Source: Candidatus Terraquivivens ruidianensis (lineage in GTDB: Archaea > Thermoproteota > Nitrososphaeria_A > Caldarchaeales > Wolframiiraptoraceae). Taken from it: 64,000 bases of DNA. Below, piece after piece: positions 7,602 to 15,445 of this stretch. Under the pieces are notes generated by a model. It did no database searches. It had not been told where the DNA came from and saw only the letters and a program-made list of their open reading frames with translations. Every line of letters begins with the position of its first letter. Within the stretch, counting starts at the first letter, position 1. A program made the translations under genes and the position numbers. The DNA lies in the NCBI GenBank assembly GCA_023267975.1, contig JALNLA010000001.1:348421-412420 (forward strand), in the 5' to 3' direction.

Positions 7602-8774
7602 ATGCAAAACTACGATTACGACCTCGTAGTCGTGGGTGCAGGGCCTGCCGGGCTTCTCACGGCCAGGGAAGCCGCTGGCATGGGTTGTAGGGTACTCGTC
7701 CTTGAGGAGCATGAGGAGATAGGAAAGCCCGAGAGGTGCGCTGGCCTCTTCAGTATGTCCGGCCTTAAGGCGCTTGGTATACCTTTGTCTCAATCATACG
7801 TTCAGAACGTCGTCAGGGGTGCAGTATTCTTCTCGCCTTCTGGAAAGGCATTCGTTCTGGATGCAAAGAGACCCGTAGCCGTCGTCTCGAATCGTGAGAT
7901 GTTCGACAAATTCTTGGCACAGCAAGTAGCGCTTAATGGTGCAGAGATAGTTACTGGTGAAATGATTGTTAGAATAATTCCGGACGAAGATGTACCATCC
8001 GTCAAGACTTCTAGTTCCTCAATTTCGGCCAGAATGGTCGTTGATGCGGAAGGTCGGTCTGGATTCTTGGCAAGGCAAGTATGGAAAGATTGGAGACCTA
8101 AAGGCTGGATACCGATAATTCAGGCGGTCGTGGAAAACCATCGATTGGATAGGGACTTCGTTTATCTGTACTTCAAGGAGTACCTCAGGGACTTCTTTGC
8201 GTACTTGATTCCAATAGACAGCGAGCTGGGAAAGCTGGGCGTTGCGGCAAGAAAGGATACGAGGAAGTTGTTCTTTCACTTCTTGCAAGAAGAGTTCGGA
8301 CACGTTAAAACTCTGCTGACGACATCGGCATCCATATACACCGGTCCACCACTTGAACTTCGCCAGAGCGGTAGAGTGCTGGCCGTCGGAGATGTGGTTG
8401 GTCACGTGAAGGCTACGACTGGTGGTGGAGTAGTGTACGGCGGTCTTTGTGCCATAGAAACAGGAAGGTACGTCGCAAACTTTCTCTTGAACGGGACAGG
8501 TATCCGTGAGTATCAGGAAAGGATGAGCAGAATATACGAACAATTGAAGTCCATACATAAGCTGCGCGTCCTTATCTCCCATATCCCGCCGAAATTCTAT
8601 GACTCCCTATTCAAGGCAGCCAGCGACGTACATCTAGATATGTGGTTAAGCACTGAAGGAGACATGGATAGGCACGGCGATACGGTAAAGGCCATGCTCA
8701 AGTCAGGCATGGCGCTGAAGCTTTTTATGAGGACAAATTTCCAAGTACTGAAGGATGCTCTAAGCATTCCCTAG
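7602..8774 (+). CDS. Geranylgeranyl reductase family FAD oxidoreductase
   Basis: A 390-residue flavoprotein with a DLVVVGAGPAGLLTAREAA dinucleotide motif at the N-terminus, the GKPERCAGLFS motif typical of archaeal geranylgeranyl reductases, and VLAVGDVVGHVKATTGGGVVYGG, the second FAD-binding segment. In archaea this family saturates the isoprenoid chains of membrane ether lipids and menaquinones. It follows the 2-hydroxyacid dehydrogenase by 35 bases on the same strand. The precise substrate is inferred from the family. Confidence 0.85.
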   Translation: MQNYDYDLVVVGAGPAGLLTAREAAGMGCRVLVLEEHEEIGKPERCAGLFSMSGLKALGIPLSQSYVQNVVRGAVFFSPSGKAFVLDAKRPVAVVSNREMFDKFLAQQVALNGAEIVTGEMIVRIIPDEDVPSVKTSSSSISARMVVDAEGRSGFLARQVWKDWRPKGWIPIIQAVVENHRLDRDFVYLYFKEYLRDFFAYLIPIDSELGKLGVAARKDTRKLFFHFLQEEFGHVKTLLTTSASIYTGPPLELRQSGRVLAVGDVVGHVKATTGGGVVYGGLCAIETGRYVANFLLNGTGIREYQERMSRIYEQLKSIHKLRVLISHIPPKFYDSLFKAASDVHLDMWLSTEGDMDRHGDTVKAMLKSGMALKLFMRTNFQVLKDALSIP

Positions 8775-8823
8775 GCGACGAGCTCATACTTTTATAGCAG
8801 TTGAGCTTCCGTCATAAGCTGAA

Positions 8824-9000
8824 ATGAAGCAGATAACGCTTCCAACTTGTTCGTGGTGTCACAGGTCAATATTACCTGGCGAGAGAGCGGTGAGTTTTCC
8901 ATGTCCGAACTGCGGAAGGGTGACGATATGGAGGTGCAGGGTTTGCAGGGAGCTGGCGAGGCCTTACGTCTGCCCCTCATGCGGGTTCGAGGGGCCATAG
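8824..9000 (+). CDS. Small double zinc-ribbon protein (translation-associated type)
   Basis: A 58-residue protein, MKQITLPTCSWCHRSILPGE and onward, with four CxxC pairs (CSWC, CPNC, CRVC, CPSC), enough for two zinc ribbons. This is the archaeal zinc-ribbon family usually found directly upstream of elongation factor 1-beta, which is exactly the arrangement here, with aEF1B starting 12 bases downstream. A TATA-like CTTTTATAG at about 8789-8797 lies roughly 30 bases before the ATG. The role is presumably RNA binding in translation, by family. Confidence 0.85.
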   Translation: MKQITLPTCSWCHRSILPGERAVSFPCPNCGRVTIWRCRVCRELARPYVCPSCGFEGP

Positions 9001-9012
9001 GAGGAGTGGCTT

Positions 9013-9279
9013 TTGGCTAAGGTACTTGTGCTCATCAGGGTAATGCCGGTCGATGAGAACGTCGATTTGGATGGGCTGGCCGATAAAATATCTAAAGGCC
9101 TTCCTAAGGGCATAGAGTTGCACGAGAGCAGAAGAGAGCCTCTCGCCTTCGGAGCGGAATCCCTTTTAATGGCGTTTGCCATGCCAGACGAGGAGGGTCA
9201 CGTTTACGCTCTTGAGGAATACCTGAAGGGCTTCCCCGAGATACAAGAGTTCATGACAGAATTCGTAACTAGGGTTTAA
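9013..9279 (+). CDS. Translation elongation factor 1-beta (aEF1B)
   Basis: An 88-residue guanine-nucleotide exchange factor for aEF1A, TTG start. The sequence (VLIRVMPVDENVDLDGLADKI, REPLAFGAESLLMAFAMPDEEG, EFVTRV at the end) follows the archaeal EF-1-beta pattern at the expected length of about 90 residues. GAGGAGTGG upstream of the TTG provides a ribosome-binding site. It forms a two-gene unit with the zinc-ribbon protein. Confidence 0.92.
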   Translation: MAKVLVLIRVMPVDENVDLDGLADKISKGLPKGIELHESRREPLAFGAESLLMAFAMPDEEGHVYALEEYLKGFPEIQEFMTEFVTRV

Positions 9280-9348
9280 GGTATTTTAAACCTACCGCTT
9301 ATCTCCCAAACTATACTTAAATAATGCACGCTGATGATTTTTGATGAA

Positions 9349-11523
9349 ATGAGCAGCAAGGAGCTTAGGCTTAGGGTCGTTGAGGCGAAGCAGCGCGACG
9401 TTGGCTATGGTATAGCGAGGATTGACAGGGATGTCGGAGCTTCCGCAGGCCTTACGACTGGAGATATAATTGAAATAAGGGGAAAGAAGGTCACGGCCGC
9501 TACGCTGTGGCTGGGCTACACAGAGGACGAGAAAGATACGATAAGGATAGACGGCTACATAAGGAGCAATGCCGGAGCATCCTTGAACGACTATGTAACG
9601 GTCAGGAAGGCGCAGGTGAAGGAAGCCCAGCTGGTTATACTGGCGCCCGTGAATAACTCCATCAAGCCCGACGATAATTTCATAAAGCTGGTGAAGAGCA
9701 GGCTAATAGAGTATCCGACGGTTCAGAAGAACATCGTGCCCGTTCTCTTCTTCGGCAACCTATTCACGTTCGCTGTCATACAGACAAGACCTATGGGAAT
9801 CGTCAAGATAACACCTAGGACGAAGTTGATAGTGCAGGCGAGGTCGGTCCAAGAGAGGGTCTTCAGGACTAGCGTGACATACGAAGACATAGGAGGTCTT
9901 CAAGAGCAGATACAAAGGATAAGAGAGCTGATAGAGCTTCCGTTAAGATATCCTGAGCTTTTCCAGAAGCTTGGGATAGACCCGCCGAAGGGCATACTGC
10001 TTTATGGCCCACCCGGCTGCGGCAAGACACTCTTGGCCAAGGCCGTCGCAACGGAGGCCGATGCCAACTTCATACTTATAAACGGACCTGAGATCATGAA
10101 CAAATATTACGGCGAGACCGAAGCGCGATTAAGGGAGATATTCAGGAAGGCCGAGGAGGAAGCTCCGAGCATAATATTCATCGACGAAATAGATGCGATA
10201 GCACCAAAAAGGAGCGAGGTAACGGGTGAGGTCGAGAAGAGGGTTGTAGCCCAACTCCTTGCGCTCATGGATGGTTTGGAGTCAAGGGGCTCCGTAATCG
10301 TTATAGGTGCTACGAACAGGCAGAATGCGCTAGACCCGGCTCTAAGAAGACCCGGTAGGTTCGACAGGGAAGTAGAGATTGGGATACCCGATAAGAAGGC
10401 TAGGAAAGAGATACTTGACATACATACGAGGGGCATGCCATTAGACGAGAGCGTCGACTTGGACAGGCTGGCCGAGATCACCAAAGGCTACACCGGAGCT
10501 GACATAGCTGCGCTTTGCAGGGAAGCGGCCATGAGGGCCATACGCAGAATACTGCCGAGCATAGACTTCTCAGAGGAGAAGATATCACCAGAATTGCTGA
10601 ACAACCTTGCAGTGATGATGAAGGACTTCCAAGATGCCTACAAGGAGATAACGCCCACGGCCCTCAGGGAGGTCGAAATAGAGACGCCGACGGTGAGGTG
10701 GGAACAGGTGGGCGGACTCGAAGATGTGAAGCAAAGGTTGAGAGAGGCAATCGAGTGGCCTCTTAAATATCCCGAGAAGTTTGAGAGGCTCGGCATAAAG
10801 CCACCGAAGGGCATACTGCTCTACGGCCCACCTGGCTGCGGCAAGACACTCTTGGCCAAGGCGATAGCGACTGAGAGCGAGGCCAACTTCATATCAATAA
10901 AGGGACCTGAGATATTCAGCAAATGGGTTGGCGAATCGGAGAAAGCCATTAGGGAGATATTCAGGAAGGCAAGGCAGGCAGCACCCTCAATAGTGTTCTT
11001 AGACGAGATAGAGTCCATAGTTCCTAGGAAGGACTTCTTAGAAGACAGCTCTGGTGTGTCGCACAGAGTAGCGAGCCAGCTCTTGGCCGAGATGGACGGA
11101 ATAGAAGACCTGAATGGCGTAATCGCAATAGGTGCGACCAACAGGCCAGACCTACTGGACCCCGCTATACTCAGGCCGGGTAGGTTCGATAGGCTAGTAT
11201 ACGTGCCACCGCCCGACGAGAAGTCAAGGCTTCAGATACTGAAGATATACACGGCTAAGATGCCGCTTGCGGACGACGTCTCGCTTGAAGAGATTGCGAG
11301 CATGACCGAAGGCTACTCTGGCGCTGACTTAGAATCGCTGTGTAGAGAGGCTGCGTTATCCACGATCAGAAGAGGAGGGGAACCGGAAGTAGTAACAAAG
11401 CAGGACTTCCAAGAGGCCCTCAGACTCGTGAAGCCGAGCCTCTTGCCGCACATGATCAAAGAGTACGAGAAGATAGGTGAGCTACTGAGGTCTTCGGAAA
11501 AACCTTTAACCATGATAGGATGA
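9349..11523 (+). CDS. cdc48: Cdc48/p97 (VCP-like) AAA ATPase
   Basis: About 724 residues. It has the double-psi-barrel N domain (about 1-185) followed by two AAA modules. Walker A is GPPGCGKT near residues 220 (D1) and 492 (D2), and Walker B is IIFIDEIDAI and IVFLDEIESI. Arg fingers sit in RRPGRFDRE and LRPGRFDRL. It unfolds proteins, often in front of the proteasome. An in-frame ATG occurs at 9334, but the MSSKEL start at 9349 matches the family and lies at the expected leaderless distance from the TATA-like TATACTTAAATA at 9312-9323. Confidence 0.95.
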   Translation: MSSKELRLRVVEAKQRDVGYGIARIDRDVGASAGLTTGDIIEIRGKKVTAATLWLGYTEDEKDTIRIDGYIRSNAGASLNDYVTVRKAQVKEAQLVILAPVNNSIKPDDNFIKLVKSRLIEYPTVQKNIVPVLFFGNLFTFAVIQTRPMGIVKITPRTKLIVQARSVQERVFRTSVTYEDIGGLQEQIQRIRELIELPLRYPELFQKLGIDPPKGILLYGPPGCGKTLLAKAVATEADANFILINGPEIMNKYYGETEARLREIFRKAEEEAPSIIFIDEIDAIAPKRSEVTGEVEKRVVAQLLALMDGLESRGSVIVIGATNRQNALDPALRRPGRFDREVEIGIPDKKARKEILDIHTRGMPLDESVDLDRLAEITKGYTGADIAALCREAAMRAIRRILPSIDFSEEKISPELLNNLAVMMKDFQDAYKEITPTALREVEIETPTVRWEQVGGLEDVKQRLREAIEWPLKYPEKFERLGIKPPKGILLYGPPGCGKTLLAKAIATESEANFISIKGPEIFSKWVGESEKAIREIFRKARQAAPSIVFLDEIESIVPRKDFLEDSSGVSHRVASQLLAEMDGIEDLNGVIAIGATNRPDLLDPAILRPGRFDRLVYVPPPDEKSRLQILKIYTAKMPLADDVSLEEIASMTEGYSGADLESLCREAALSTIRRGGEPEVVTKQDFQEALRLVKPSLLPHMIKEYEKIGELLRSSEKPLTMIG

Positions 11524-11751
11524 ATGCCCTTGAACGTGAAGTCAGAGGTTCACTCCGCAATCTTGGAAACTTTACGAAGGATGGGCGGAAAGGCGCTAGA
11601 GCAGAATCTGCTGGATGAGCTCAGGGCAAGAGGCCTGGAGCTAATGCCAGAGATGCTAAGGCAGGCTCTGCTGAAGCTGGAGATACACGACAAGGTTAGG
11701 GTCATGAGCTTAGACGCTGAGCGGAAGCTGATAGAGCTCATCGAGGGCTAG
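11524..11751 (+). CDS. Small winged-helix-like protein downstream of cdc48
   Basis: A 75-residue protein that starts immediately after the cdc48 stop codon, so the two are cotranscribed. The predicted pattern is three helices and a short hairpin (VHSAILETLRRMGGKALEQNLLDELRARGLEL, ALLKLEIHDKVRVMS), consistent with a minimal winged helix. No catalytic motif is visible. It may be a DNA-binding or adaptor protein; the family is not recognised with certainty. Its end overlaps the convergent fen gene by 4 bases. Confidence 0.7.
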   Translation: MPLNVKSEVHSAILETLRRMGGKALEQNLLDELRARGLELMPEMLRQALLKLEIHDKVRVMSLDAERKLIELIEG

Positions 11752-12785
11752 CCCAACCAGGCATCCAAGCTCGTCTCCCCCTTGCCCTTTTCTAAGGCAA
11801 CCTTCAACTCAGCAAGTGCCTTATCTACCCTGTCGGATGAAAAGTCGTACTCCTCGCAGAGTATCGACTTGGTGACTGCGTAATCTATCTCCTTCCACTT
11901 AAGCGTGTAGTTGTCCGTGACGTTCGGCCTCAAGAAGGCTTGTCTTATCACTTCTGGAGGGATTTCTAAGTTTGCGTTCAACGCCTCTAAGACCTTTTCG
12001 GCATCTCCGTACTCCTTGACAAGCTTGAGGGCCTTCTTCGGCCCTATTCCTTTCACACCCTCGCAGTAGTCTGTCCCCACGAGTATGCCTATGTCTATCA
12101 AAAGCTCCCTCGTTATTCCCAAAGATGAGAGCAGGGCCTCGAGGCTTATCAGTTCAGGCTCGACCTCGACGTACACTTTCTTGCCCGGAAGCTTTCGCTT
12201 TCCGACTATGGACAGGTTCCTCACGAGCCTTGGCGAGCCGAAGAGTAGCGAGTCCATGTCTTGGGATGCGGACGCGTAAACGTCGCCCTTAGCGGTCATG
12301 TAAGCGGCTTGTGCCTCACCTTCCGACGGCGCTTGGACTGTTGGTATGCCCATGGCTTCAAGAAGCCTCCTCGAACTTTCCAGCATGTACTCTTCAAGCG
12401 TTGCCGCCCTCTGCGCGTACTTCCTGGCAGTCTCCACGTCGCCCCTCAGCAGAGCCTCCTCGTAAAGCTTCCCGGCCTCCTTCCTCAGCTCTACCCTTCT
12501 CTCGACCGTAGTTTGCTTCAGCTCCGGAGGCCTTCCGTCGAAGACATAGACCGGCTTGATTCCCTTCTCAAGCAAGTTGATACTCCTGAAGAACAGACCG
12601 CTGAGGTGGCTGGTAATCCTGCCCCTGCTGTCCATGAGAGGCCTTCCGTCAGGGCCCCTGATCGTCGCCAAGAACTGGTAGAGCATGTTGAACGCGTCTA
12701 ATGCTATGGCCCTCCCCCTGAGCGATTCCAGCGCTATCGTCTGGACAGCCTCGGGCGGAACTATGTCGCCCAGCTTCACGCCCAT
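11748..12785 (-). CDS. fen: Flap endonuclease 1 (FEN1/XPG family)
   Basis: A 345-residue structure-specific 5' nuclease for Okazaki fragment processing. Visible are the N-terminal MGVKLGDI, the acidic active-site segments VFDGRPPELK, APSEGEAQAAYM and ASQDMDSLLFG, and the helix-hairpin-helix DYCEGVKGIGPKKAL. The C-terminal TSLDAWLG is a PCNA-interaction (PIP)-type motif. Length and domain order are normal. It is convergent with the small winged-helix gene. Confidence 0.96.
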   Translation of the reverse strand: MGVKLGDIVPPEAVQTIALESLRGRAIALDAFNMLYQFLATIRGPDGRPLMDSRGRITSHLSGLFFRSINLLEKGIKPVYVFDGRPPELKQTTVERRVELRKEAGKLYEEALLRGDVETARKYAQRAATLEEYMLESSRRLLEAMGIPTVQAPSEGEAQAAYMTAKGDVYASASQDMDSLLFGSPRLVRNLSIVGKRKLPGKKVYVEVEPELISLEALLSSLGITRELLIDIGILVGTDYCEGVKGIGPKKALKLVKEYGDAEKVLEALNANLEIPPEVIRQAFLRPNVTDNYTLKWKEIDYAVTKSILCEEYDFSSDRVDKALAELKVALEKGKGETSLDAWLG

Positions 12786-12956
12786 GGCTCCTTCTGCACC
12801 GTAAGAAAGTGCGAGCTTGAAGTATAAGGGCGTATCTATGGTTCATGAAAAGCTGTCTTTCGGTCCCTGTAGTATGACGCTATTGAATTTCTCAGAGCAA
12901 ACCCTCTCGAACTAGGAGAGAGCCCTTATATAAAACGCGATACAATAGGATAAACG

Positions 12957-13253
12957 ATGCGGGCAGTAGCCGTAGGTAGCAGGAGCTTCGTGCTGGGCTT
13001 CAGGCTTGCCGGCGTCAGAGGAGTTGAGGTCACCAATGCAAACGAGGCACTCTCTACAGTCAACAGGCTGATGAACGACCCAGAGATAGGGCTGATAATA
13101 CTATCCGAAGAGCTGACATCCGAGATAAGAAACGAAATAAATGAGATAAGGACCAAAAAGCCTATGCCGCTCATATACGTATTACCCTCGTCCTCGACAG
13201 GCGCAAGGGATATGGACTATAGGTCTTTGCTCAGGCAAGTTTTAGGTATTTAG
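12957..13253 (+). CDS. atpF: A-type ATP synthase subunit F
   Basis: A 98-residue central-stalk subunit. The CheY-like fold begins VAVGSRSFVLGFRLAGVRGVEV, followed by EIGLIILSEELTSEIRNEI and PMPLIYVLPSS, all characteristic of V-type ATP synthase subunit F. It stands alone between fen and the ParA-like gene, away from subunits E-A-B, H-C and D/K. A TATA-like CTTATATAAAAC at about 12933-12944 lies just upstream, so the transcript is probably nearly leaderless. Confidence 0.88.
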   Translation: MRAVAVGSRSFVLGFRLAGVRGVEVTNANEALSTVNRLMNDPEIGLIILSEELTSEIRNEINEIRTKKPMPLIYVLPSSSTGARDMDYRSLLRQVLGI

Positions 13254-13329
13254 GTGGGCAATTTGACGAAAGGAAAAATAAATATATTGACTCAAAAAAG
13301 TGAAAACCAATTAATAGGTCGGTGAGCCC

Positions 13330-14181
13330 TTGACTTCTGTCATTTCTTTTCAGCATGCACGAGGCGGCTCTGGCACTTCGCTCATTTCTATGATTAGCGC
13401 AAAGATCCTCTCAAGCTTTGGTAAGGTTGCTTTGCTGGAAATGGACTTCCTTAACCCTCTGCTACATCAAGTCTTTCCGCAAAAAACCTTGAAGGCACAC
13501 GTTAACGACTTTATCTTTGGTGAGGCAAGCTTGGACGACGTGCTGGTAGACGTCGGACAAGAGGTTGATGCGAAGCCGAAGAATTTTTGGGTTGCTTACA
13601 TGAATCCGCTTGAGGGCGCGAGGAAGAGGATGGAGTTTGCCGACGCTACACGGGATAAGCGGATAACTAAGACTTTTGAGAACGTTAGTTGGAGGGTCGA
13701 AGGCATGCCTTTAGACTTTGTTATGCTTGACATGGCACCGTGGAGTAACTACCTTAACGACATAACATCCATAATATCGGATGTTGTATTCTTTATCATA
13801 AGGCCGAGCAGACTAGAGCTTACGTTGTTCCTCCATAGGTATGCAACGCAGCTCTCTCGTATAATAGCGAAGGTTGTGCCCATAATCAACTTCTGCCCTT
13901 CGGATGACGAAGAATATGTCCAGATGATTATTAAGAGATTACAGGAGAATTGTCCAGAATGTAAGAACGTTATCACCATACCGTATTACCAAGACCTTGC
14001 CTCGGGTCCAAGCAAGAAGCTAATCAAAGATTGCTCGCATCCTATATGCCGCGATTTAAGTAAAGCTATACTCAGTCCCGTCCCTAGAGAGAAGCCTTTT
14101 TTCAAAAACTCAAAAAACCATGAAACAAACGGACTAGTGGAAAGGTTGCAGGCTATCCACTATCCTGAAAAAACTCCCTAA
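13330..14181 (+). CDS. ParA/MinD-like P-loop protein with degenerate Walker A
   Basis: A 283-residue protein, TTG start with GGTGAG ribosome-binding site at 13321. The overall order matches MinD/ParA ATPases: P-loop region HARGGSGTSLISM near residue 10, switch strand KVALLEMDFLNP (A' motif) and Walker B LDFVMLDMAPW near residue 135. In MinD the P-loop reads GKGGVGKT; here both lysines are replaced (Arg and Thr). ATP hydrolysis is therefore doubtful. A Cys-rich stretch (ENCPECKN, IKDCSHPICRD) follows. Its last 29 bases overlap the convergent PUA/EVE-like gene. Confidence 0.75.
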   Translation: MTSVISFQHARGGSGTSLISMISAKILSSFGKVALLEMDFLNPLLHQVFPQKTLKAHVNDFIFGEASLDDVLVDVGQEVDAKPKNFWVAYMNPLEGARKRMEFADATRDKRITKTFENVSWRVEGMPLDFVMLDMAPWSNYLNDITSIISDVVFFIIRPSRLELTLFLHRYATQLSRIIAKVVPIINFCPSDDEEYVQMIIKRLQENCPECKNVITIPYYQDLASGPSKKLIKDCSHPICRDLSKAILSPVPREKPFFKNSKNHETNGLVERLQAIHYPEKTP

Positions 14182-14557
14182 AGTTTAGTATCCTGAGGGT
14201 CTCCGGCTCCGTTAGCTCTAGCCCATGGAGCACCCTTCCGAGCCTGTGGAGACCGTAGAAAACTTGTCTTACCGGTATGGGTTTAGGGAACTTCTCCATC
14301 GAATCAAAGTCTATCCTGAGTGTCCAACCCCTCCTTATGCACATCCTTATCTCCTCTTCCTCCATGTCCTTCAGGTGCACTACGTCCTTAATCCTTCCGT
14401 AACCCACGAATGAGTCCACGTTTTTCTTCATTATAAAGAAGACCATGCTTCCGGGCTCGAACTTCCTCTTCAGGCCTGTGTAGTACCTCCTCTTGGAGAA
14501 GACATGCTCCTCGTTGTTTTCCCCGACAATCCTAAGGATGAAAGCGTTCGCCGTCAT
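14153..14557 (-). CDS. PUA/EVE-like domain protein
   Basis: A 134-residue protein. The strand-rich core (AFILRIVGENNEEHVFSKRR, FEPGSMVFFIMKKNVDSFVGYGRIKDVV) resembles the PUA-like EVE/ASCH fold, which binds modified bases or RNA. The KKNVDSFVGYGRI segment corresponds to the beta strand seen as GVGEI in EVE proteins. The assignment rests on pattern only. The C-terminal end of the gene overlaps the ParA-like gene on the opposite strand by 29 bases. Confidence 0.5.
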   Translation of the reverse strand: MTANAFILRIVGENNEEHVFSKRRYYTGLKRKFEPGSMVFFIMKKNVDSFVGYGRIKDVVHLKDMEEEEIRMCIRRGWTLRIDFDSMEKFPKPIPVRQVFYGLHRLGRVLHGLELTEPETLRILNFREFFQDSG

Positions 14558-14693
14558 TTTTAATCAACGACTTTTTGTCTACTAATATTTAATGGAACTA
14601 ATATACGTTCGGTAGCAAAGTGTTTTAGGTACGTTCAGAGACTTTATTCTAAGCCGTTTCCATGTGCTCGCTGAACGTAGTCTCCGGTACTGG

Positions 14694-14719
14694 TTCGCCT
14701 TTCCAGAAAATTTTTCTTA
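14694..14719 (+). repeat. 26-bp direct repeat, left copy, flanking the RelE-type module
   Basis: A 26-base sequence beginning TTCGCCTTTCCAG and ending TTTTTCTTA occurs here and, without a mismatch, at 15291-15316. The two copies bracket the toxin-antitoxin genes at 14796-15249. Neighbouring bases differ, so the repeat boundary is sharp. Confidence 0.85.
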
Positions 14720-14766
14720 TGAAGGTGGGTTCAAGCCTTAACCTTCAAAAACCTTATTATGGAGCC

Positions 14767-14789
14767 TCACTAAAATGGAATTTTAGTGA
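14767..14789 (+). promoter_or_regulatory. Inverted repeat, likely operator of the toxin-antitoxin genes
   Basis: A perfect 10-bp inverted repeat, TCACTAAAAT-GGA-ATTTTAGTGA, lies 6 bases before the antitoxin GTG codon and just downstream of a TATA-like CTTATTATG near 14751. It would cover the transcription start. Autorepression by the antitoxin or the complex is the usual use of such a site (inference). Confidence 0.6.
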
Positions 14790-14795
14790 AGTAAA

Positions 14796-15005
14796 GTGGT
14801 CAGAAGCTCCCTTTTAACGGACGACGACAGGGCCCTTCTCTTAAAGGTCAGCAACATGCTCGACGAGCTCTTGGAAACTCTTGGTGTCCTCGAGGATGAG
14901 GAGGCTATGAGGTCTATCGAGGAGGCCGAGGACGACGTCAAAGCTGGTAGGGTTAGAGGATATGAGGAATTCATCGAGGAGCTGAAGAAGTCTGGAGAGA
15001 TATGA
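14796..15005 (+). CDS. Antitoxin-like small acidic protein of a RelE-type module
   Basis: A 69-residue acidic protein, GTG start, largely helical (ALLLKVSNMLDELLETLGVLEDEEAMRSIEEAEDDV) with a C-terminal GRVRGYEEFIEELKKSGEI. Size, acidity and position directly before a RelE-like gene fit a RelB-type antitoxin from archaea, in which the C-terminal helix wraps the toxin. An autoregulatory inverted repeat sits just upstream. Its stop overlaps the beginning of the toxin frame. Confidence 0.7.
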   Translation: MVRSSLLTDDDRALLLKVSNMLDELLETLGVLEDEEAMRSIEEAEDDVKAGRVRGYEEFIEELKKSGEI

Positions 15006-15249
15006 GCTTAAAGTTACCAAGTGTTTTGAAAAGGATTTCCGAAAACTTGACCCGCAGGTGAAAAGAAGGGTGGACTCGGCTATAAGAAGGCTTGGAGATG
15101 ATCCCCGTCAAGGAAAACCCCTTAGGGGAGAGCTGTCTGGTAAATGGAGCCTAAGGGTTGGAGATTACAGGGTTATATACGTCGTAAACGAAGCAGAAAA
15201 GGCTGTCATACTCTACACAGTGAAGCATAGGAAGGTAGCGTACCGATGA
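14992..15249 (+). CDS. RelE-family toxin, start codon non-standard (CTG?)
   Basis: The frame at 14992-15249 reads LERYELKVTKCFEKDFRKLD and continues VKKRVDSAIRRLGDDPRQGKPLRGELSGKWSLRVGDYRVIYVVNE to VKHRKVAYR, a complete RelE/ParE-superfamily toxin of about 85 residues. RelE toxins cut mRNA on the ribosome. The first ATG, GTG or TTG in frame is GTG at 15058, which would delete the first helix. An upstream in-frame TGA at 14983 limits the start, leaving CTG at 14992, which overlaps the antitoxin end by 14 bases. Either CTG is used or the start has been lost. Confidence 0.7.
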   Translation: MERYELKVTKCFEKDFRKLDPQVKRRVDSAIRRLGDDPRQGKPLRGELSGKWSLRVGDYRVIYVVNEAEKAVILYTVKHRKVAYR

Positions 15250-15290
15250 ACGTATTCTTCGAACAAAAACGTTGTGGTTCTTGACGCTAT

Positions 15291-15316
15291 TTCGCCTTTC
15301 CAGAAAATTTTTCTTA
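15291..15316 (+). repeat. 26-bp direct repeat, right copy
   Basis: Identical to 14694-14719. It begins 41 bases after the toxin stop codon, so the pair frames the whole module. Confidence 0.85.
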
Positions 15317-15368
15317 CGATGACACTTTTGGAGCGCTCTCTATATATATAGCTGGTATTAGTTACGAA

Positions 15369-15391
15369 CACGGAAAAAATTTTTTTCCGTG
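15369..15391. terminator. Strong inverted repeat between the toxin and glycosyltransferase genes
   Basis: CACGGAAAAAA, one central T, then TTTTTTCCGTG: 11 perfectly complementary bases on each side. It lies between the ends of two convergent genes (toxin plus strand, glycosyltransferase minus strand). It may act as a bidirectional terminator or as a protein-binding site. The T-run on both strands favours termination. Confidence 0.45.
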
Positions 15392-15445
15392 CAAGATGAA
15401 CTAATCGTCCGAGGTGTTAAAGGAGTCTGGAGAGAACCTAACGCT

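Noticed and set aside
10107..11141. Minus-strand frames of over 100 codons within cdc48
   Set aside because: They mirror the AAA domains, have no family features and duplicate each other because D1 and D2 are similar; shadows of the real gene.
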